Below are positions 41,440-44,688 of a stretch of 44,688 nt of DNA, in pieces. The DNA is from Bacteriovoracaceae bacterium (lineage in GTDB: Bacteria; Bdellovibrionota; Bacteriovoracia; Bacteriovoracales; Bacteriovoracaceae), in assembly GCA_947451425.1 (NCBI GenBank), contig CANGAC010000002.1:1-44688 (forward strand), written 5' to 3'. Each line of letters starts with the position of its first letter. Within the stretch, counting starts at the first letter, position 1. Position numbers and translations under genes: made by a program. Under the pieces are notes generated by a model. That model ran no database searches. It saw nothing but the letters and a program-made list of their open reading frames with translations, and was not told where the DNA came from.

Positions 41440-42452
41440 TTGAAAGACTGATCAAGAACGACGAGACATTGAAAAAATGGCGGCGCTTTAAGGGCCGGAA
41501 GCTCGCCGTGGTATCCGTCTGGATTATTCTCATCTGCTGCTTTGTGAGTTTCACGGCAGAATTCTGGGCCAACAGTAAGCCTCTCTATCTTCGTTACAAT
41601 AACCAAACCTATTTTCCGGTTTTCAAGAGCTATCACCCGTCTGAATTCGGGCAGGAAGACGCCGTCGTGATGGACTACCGGACTCTTGAACTAAAAGACG
41701 GCGATTCGGCCATCTGGCCCCTCATCCACTGGAATCCTTACGAATCGAATAAAGATGTTGTCTCTTATCCGTCCGAGCCGACTTCGATAAACCTCATGGG
41801 AACCGATGACCGAGGCCGCGATATTTTCGTGAGACTTATGTATGGCCTTCGCTATTCCGTTATCTTTTCCATTCTCGTCTGGGTTCTCACTTTCGTCGTC
41901 GGTACAGTCCTCGGTGGAGTCATGGGTTACTTTGGCGGGAGAACAGATTTCTGGGGCCAACGGATTGTGGAAATCCTTTCGACGGTGCCACAGTTTTTCC
42001 TCCTGATCATTATTATCTCGATCTTCAAGCCCACACTTCTTCTTCTCGTTGTTCTCTCGAGTGTCTTCGGCTGGATCAGTATTTCCTATTACGTCCGCGG
42101 CGAGTATCTGAAAAACCGCAAAAAAGAATTTGTTGAAGCTGCCCGCGCTCTGGGAGCTGGCCACGTCAGGATTTTCTTCCGTCACCTTCTTCCGAACTCC
42201 TTTTCTCCGATTATTACCTTTTCACCTTTTGTCATCGCCGGGAATATTGTCAGTCTTGCTTCGCTCGATTATCTTGGCTTTGGTCTCACTCCTCCGACAC
42301 CGAGTTGGGGAGAGTTACTGAACCAGGCGCAGAAGCATTTCACCATCGGCTGGTGGCTCGCTGTTTACCCGTCCCTGGCACTGTTTCTCACTCTCACGAT
42401 GCTCTCTTTGATCGGAGAAGGGGTACGGGACGCCATGGACCCTAAGGAATAA
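41436..42452 (+). CDS. yejE: Peptide ABC transporter permease, YejE-like
   Basis: 338 residues. After a first helix, a periplasmic insert of about 100 residues (NSKPLYLRYNNQTYFPVFKS) matches the YejE insert rather than OppC. Then come the membrane domain, the EAA loop (AARALGAGHVRIFFRHLLPN near 234), the family segment DDRGRDIFVRLMYGLRYSV and the end EGVRDAMDP. It pairs with the YejB-like protein. The ATP-binding subunit (YejF or OppD/F type) that should complete the importer is not in this operon: the next gene, two bases on, is an aminotransferase. Either the ATPase is encoded elsewhere or is shared with another importer. Confidence 0.88.
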   Translation: MIERLIKNDETLKKWRRFKGRKLAVVSVWIILICCFVSFTAEFWANSKPLYLRYNNQTYFPVFKSYHPSEFGQEDAVVMDYRTLELKDGDSAIWPLIHWNPYESNKDVVSYPSEPTSINLMGTDDRGRDIFVRLMYGLRYSVIFSILVWVLTFVVGTVLGGVMGYFGGRTDFWGQRIVEILSTVPQFFLLIIIISIFKPTLLLLVVLSSVFGWISISYYVRGEYLKNRKKEFVEAARALGAGHVRIFFRHLLPNSFSPIITFSPFVIAGNIVSLASLDYLGFGLTPPTPSWGELLNQAQKHFTIGWWLAVYPSLALFLTLTMLSLIGEGVRDAMDPKE

Positions 42453-42453
42453 A

Positions 42454-43608
42454 ATGAAATCTACATCTGTGAAACTCGCTGACTTTAAAGATTCTATCTT
42501 CGGCGTGATCTCGCGCCTGGCCCGTGAGCATCAGGCGGTAAATCTTGGTCAGGGGTTCCCGGATTTTGACGGACCTGATTTCATGAAAGACCTGGTGACG
42601 AAGAAAATGAAAGAGGGACACAATCAGTACGCCCCCTTTCACGGTACTCCCTCCCTTCGCACAGAAGTCTCGAACTACTATAAAAGTTTTTACCAGCTCG
42701 ATTATGATCCCGAGACTCAGGTTTCCATCACCGTAGGAGCCACGGAAGCGATTTACCTCGTGATTACTGCTCTCACTAACCCCGGTGATGAAATCGTTGT
42801 CCTCGAGCCTTTTTATGACTCTTACGTTGCTTCCATTAAGATGAGCGGCGGAGTTCCTGTTCCGGTCACTATGCACGCACCGGACTTTCACGTCGACAAG
42901 GCCGAGCTCGAAAAAGCGATCACCCCCAGAACCAAGATGATCATCCTCAATAATCCCCACAATCCTTCCGGGAAAGTGTGGACCAGAGAGGAACTTCAGA
43001 TGGTCTGTGACATCGCTGAAAAAAATGACCTCTATATACTTTCCGATGAAGTTTATGAGTTCCTGGTTTTCGATGAAGCCAGACATATCCCGACTGCTAC
43101 TTTCGCAGGTATGAAAGAAAGAACCATTACCGTATCAAGTGCGGGAAAAACTTTTGGTCTCACCGGCTGGAAGATCGGCTGGATCTGCGCCAATCCGGAA
43201 ATCTCCCGCGTCTGTCGTCTCGTGCACCAGTATGTCACTTTCGCTGTTTCGACACCGATGCAGGAAGCAGTCGCCGAAGGACTTAAAAAACTTCCCGAGT
43301 ACCTTCCGGGATTCGTGTCCCTCTATAAAGGGAAGCGCGATTTCTTTTACGCCGAGATGAAGAAGCTAGGATTTGAATTTGCCTCCCCGAAAGGAACCTA
43401 TTTCATGATGGTGCCCATCTCGAAGAAAACGAATCTGAATGACGTGGATTATGCGATGAAACTAATTAAAGAGCGGAAGGTGGCGACTGTTCCTCCCTCG
43501 GCGTTTTATCTGAAATCCACCGAGGGAGCGAAGTTCCTTCGCTTCTGTTTTGCGAAGAAAGAAGAAACACTGACTCAGGCTATTGCGAACTTATCGCCTG
43601 AAGCGTGA
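42454..43608 (+). CDS. PLP-dependent aminotransferase, class I/II (YbdL/KAT-like)
   Basis: 384 residues. PLP lysine in SSAGKTFGLTGWKIGW (K near 232), with NNPHNPSGKVW and SDEVYEFLVFDE binding the cofactor pyridine and phosphate, and the early motif NLGQGFPDFDGPDFM. Within fold-type I the sequence is closest by eye to the methionine/kynurenine/glutamine aminotransferases (YbdL, MtnE-like). It probably moves an amino group from methionine or an aromatic amino acid to a keto acid in the cytoplasm. AAGGA lies six bases before the ATG, two bases past the permease stop, so it is cotranscribed with the transporter. That suggests use of imported peptide-derived amino acids. Its 3' end overlaps the convergent protease gene by 29 bases. 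Confidence 0.88.
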   Translation: MKSTSVKLADFKDSIFGVISRLAREHQAVNLGQGFPDFDGPDFMKDLVTKKMKEGHNQYAPFHGTPSLRTEVSNYYKSFYQLDYDPETQVSITVGATEAIYLVITALTNPGDEIVVLEPFYDSYVASIKMSGGVPVPVTMHAPDFHVDKAELEKAITPRTKMIILNNPHNPSGKVWTREELQMVCDIAEKNDLYILSDEVYEFLVFDEARHIPTATFAGMKERTITVSSAGKTFGLTGWKIGWICANPEISRVCRLVHQYVTFAVSTPMQEAVAEGLKKLPEYLPGFVSLYKGKRDFFYAEMKKLGFEFASPKGTYFMMVPISKKTNLNDVDYAMKLIKERKVATVPPSAFYLKSTEGAKFLRFCFAKKEETLTQAIANLSPEA

Positions 43609-44620
43609 TCTTCGTCGTGAGAGTCTTTCCTTCTCGCTGATATTTCACATCAACCTGATCGCCGACTTTTTTCGTCTCTAAGATCTGGTAGATATCATCA
43701 AGGCTGTTCACTTCTTTTCCTGCCACCGCAAGGATGATGTCACCGATGTAAACGCGGCCGTACTGATCCTGGGTCATGCCCTTAAGCCCTGCTTTCGCAG
43801 CTGATCCCTTGTCATCAATATAAGAAATAATGAGACCCTTGGTTTTTCCCGTGAGGCGGCTCTTCATCGAATCAGGAACGATGCCGATGCCGAGGCCCGG
43901 GCGGATGACTTTTCCGTGTGTGATGAGCTGGGGAACGATCTGCTTAATCGTATCAACCGGAACGGCGAAGCCGAGACCCGCGCTTGACCCCGAGGTTGAA
44001 AAGATCACCGTGTTCATGCCGATGATTGATCCGGATGAATCGAGGAGTGGTCCACCGGAGTTTCCCATGTTAATCGCGGCATCGGTCTGGATCATGTCGT
44101 TGATTTTTACACCACCAATCCCGTCGATCTTTCTTCCGAGTGCAGAGATCACACCTGTCGTGAGAGTGTAATCAAGTCCAAAGGGAGAACCGATCGCAAA
44201 GGAATACTGGCCCACAAGAAGATTCTTCGAATTTCCGATCGTAATGGGAGAAAGTTTCGCCGGTTTTTCTTCAAGCTTCAGGACAGCGATGTCCTTATCA
44301 GGAGCAGTTCCCACCAGTTTTGCGTGATACTGTTTCGGATCATTATAAAAAGTTACCACAAAATTATTCCCACCCTGGACCACATGGAAGTTTGTGACGA
44401 TGTGGCCTTCGGCATCCCATACCCAACCCGAACCTTGTCCTTGCGGAATTTCCACTTCACCGTAGTAGAAGTTTTTTGCGAGCTTAATGTTTGAAACGTT
44501 GACCGTACTCGGGACTGCGCGACGATAAATGTCGATGGTTTTGGTCTCTACCGGTAGAAGATCTGCGGTAAAACCGGGAGTTGTCAGAAGAAGAATAAGG
44601 ACCAGGAACATAGCTTTCAT
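43580..44620 (-). CDS. HtrA/DegS-type serine protease with one PDZ domain
   Basis: 346 residues from ATG 44620, chosen over ATG 44683 because AGGAGG lies eight bases upstream and MKAMFLVLILLLTTPGFTA is then a clean signal peptide. The trypsin-like triad is NFHVVQGG (His ~77), DKDIAVLKL (Asp ~108) and GNSGGPLLD (Ser ~186). A single PDZ domain follows (~245-335: GLIISYIDDKGSAAKAGL, YIGDIILAVAGKEVNSLDDI). One PDZ is the DegS/HtrA-A type, in which peptide binding opens the active site. It should act in the periplasm in envelope stress or protein turnover. The promoter directly upstream has two copies of TTGGGATTAT. Confidence 0.9.
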   Translation of the reverse strand: MKAMFLVLILLLTTPGFTADLLPVETKTIDIYRRAVPSTVNVSNIKLAKNFYYGEVEIPQGQGSGWVWDAEGHIVTNFHVVQGGNNFVVTFYNDPKQYHAKLVGTAPDKDIAVLKLEEKPAKLSPITIGNSKNLLVGQYSFAIGSPFGLDYTLTTGVISALGRKIDGIGGVKINDMIQTDAAINMGNSGGPLLDSSGSIIGMNTVIFSTSGSSAGLGFAVPVDTIKQIVPQLITHGKVIRPGLGIGIVPDSMKSRLTGKTKGLIISYIDDKGSAAKAGLKGMTQDQYGRVYIGDIILAVAGKEVNSLDDIYQILETKKVGDQVDVKYQREGKTLTTKITLQAISSQ

Positions 44621-44654
44621 AGAGGGCCTCCTTTTGACTGTGCTTGGCGCAGAA

Positions 44655-44683
44655 AGTATAATCCCAATACAGAATAATCCCAA
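44655..44683 (-). promoter_or_regulatory. Promoter of the HtrA-like gene
   Basis: On the minus strand TTGGGA (44683-44678) and TATACT (44660-44655) are 17 bases apart. The latter lies about 35 bases before the ATG. -35 matches four and -10 matches five of six bases. Confidence 0.55.
44658..44683 (-). repeat. Two direct copies of TTGGGATTAT over the HtrA promoter
   Basis: Copies at 44683-44674 and 44667-44658 (minus strand) are 16 bases apart start to start. One covers the -35 and the other the spacer and the first part of the -10. This is the spacing of a tandem regulator site. Confidence 0.55.
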
Positions 44684-44688
44684 GAGGA

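Noticed and set aside
42442-43086. Minus-strand ORF of 214 codons
   Set aside because: Antisense of the aminotransferase; it has no recognisable motif.

Overview
The window is protein-coding almost end to end: about 42 genes, short intergenic gaps, no rRNA, tRNA, insertion sequence, phage or CRISPR array that I could see, and roughly half GC. A diderm bacterium is certain (GmhA for LPS heptose, outer-membrane barrel, lipoproteins, ExbB/ExbD, HtrA, BamE-like protein). The mix of a Glt/Agl-like gliding or transport machine, many small secreted proteins of unknown family, several secreted metalloproteases and a protein-glutaminase-like enzyme suggests a predatory Bdellovibrionota lineage, most likely the Bacteriovorax/Peredibacter side. 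That assignment is inference from gene content, not from a marker comparison.

Layout. 1-3122 (minus): a secreted protein cut by the window edge, started by TTG, behind an HdrD/EMO-like membrane iron-sulfur oxidoreductase. 3226-4865 (plus): a membrane protein and a lipoprotein with a possible decayed sulfatase fold, meeting the Hsp33 gene (4866-5696, minus) stop to stop. 5780-11450: addB-addA, a recombinational repair helicase-nuclease. 11519-19720: outer-membrane barrel, three TPR proteins, a small periplasmic protein and an FHA-TM-TonB protein. This set faces 22083-20374 (minus), one ExbB/TolQ and two ExbD/TolR proteins. Together they look like a Myxococcus Glt/AglRQS-type motor and envelope-spanning complex. 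22215-24878 (minus): small secreted proteins, a protein-glutaminase-like enzyme, gmhA and trxA. 25025-28143: RDD membrane protein and polA. 28181-30074: secreted proteins including a zinc metalloprotease. 30071-32747: rhodanese, M48 membrane peptidase, lipoprotein. 33042-35018: groES-groEL. 35313-38774: secreted proteins, a matrixin with a C-terminal anchor, and a coupled trio ending in a methyltransferase with a signal peptide. 38791-43608: a Yej-type peptide ABC transporter lacking its ATPase gene, then a PLP aminotransferase. 43580-44620 (minus): HtrA-like protease.

The most unusual signal is regulatory. At several codirectional junctions an intrinsic-terminator hairpin is laid over the start of the next gene. 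At 29659-29689 the start codon is inside the 5' arm and the T-tract encodes part of the signal peptide, while a -10-like hexamer sits exactly where a transcript beginning at the ATG would omit most of the 5' arm. A similar overlay is at 23550-23603, and related overlaps occur at gmhA (24498-24540) and at 36410-36444. Several other genes without a Shine-Dalgarno have a -10-like hexamer 6-7 bases before the ATG, which suggests leaderless mRNAs. Together these would let read-through RNA stop at the junction while the downstream gene's own RNA escapes.

Limits: family calls come from motifs read by eye. Promoters and hairpins were judged by eye and have not been tested statistically.
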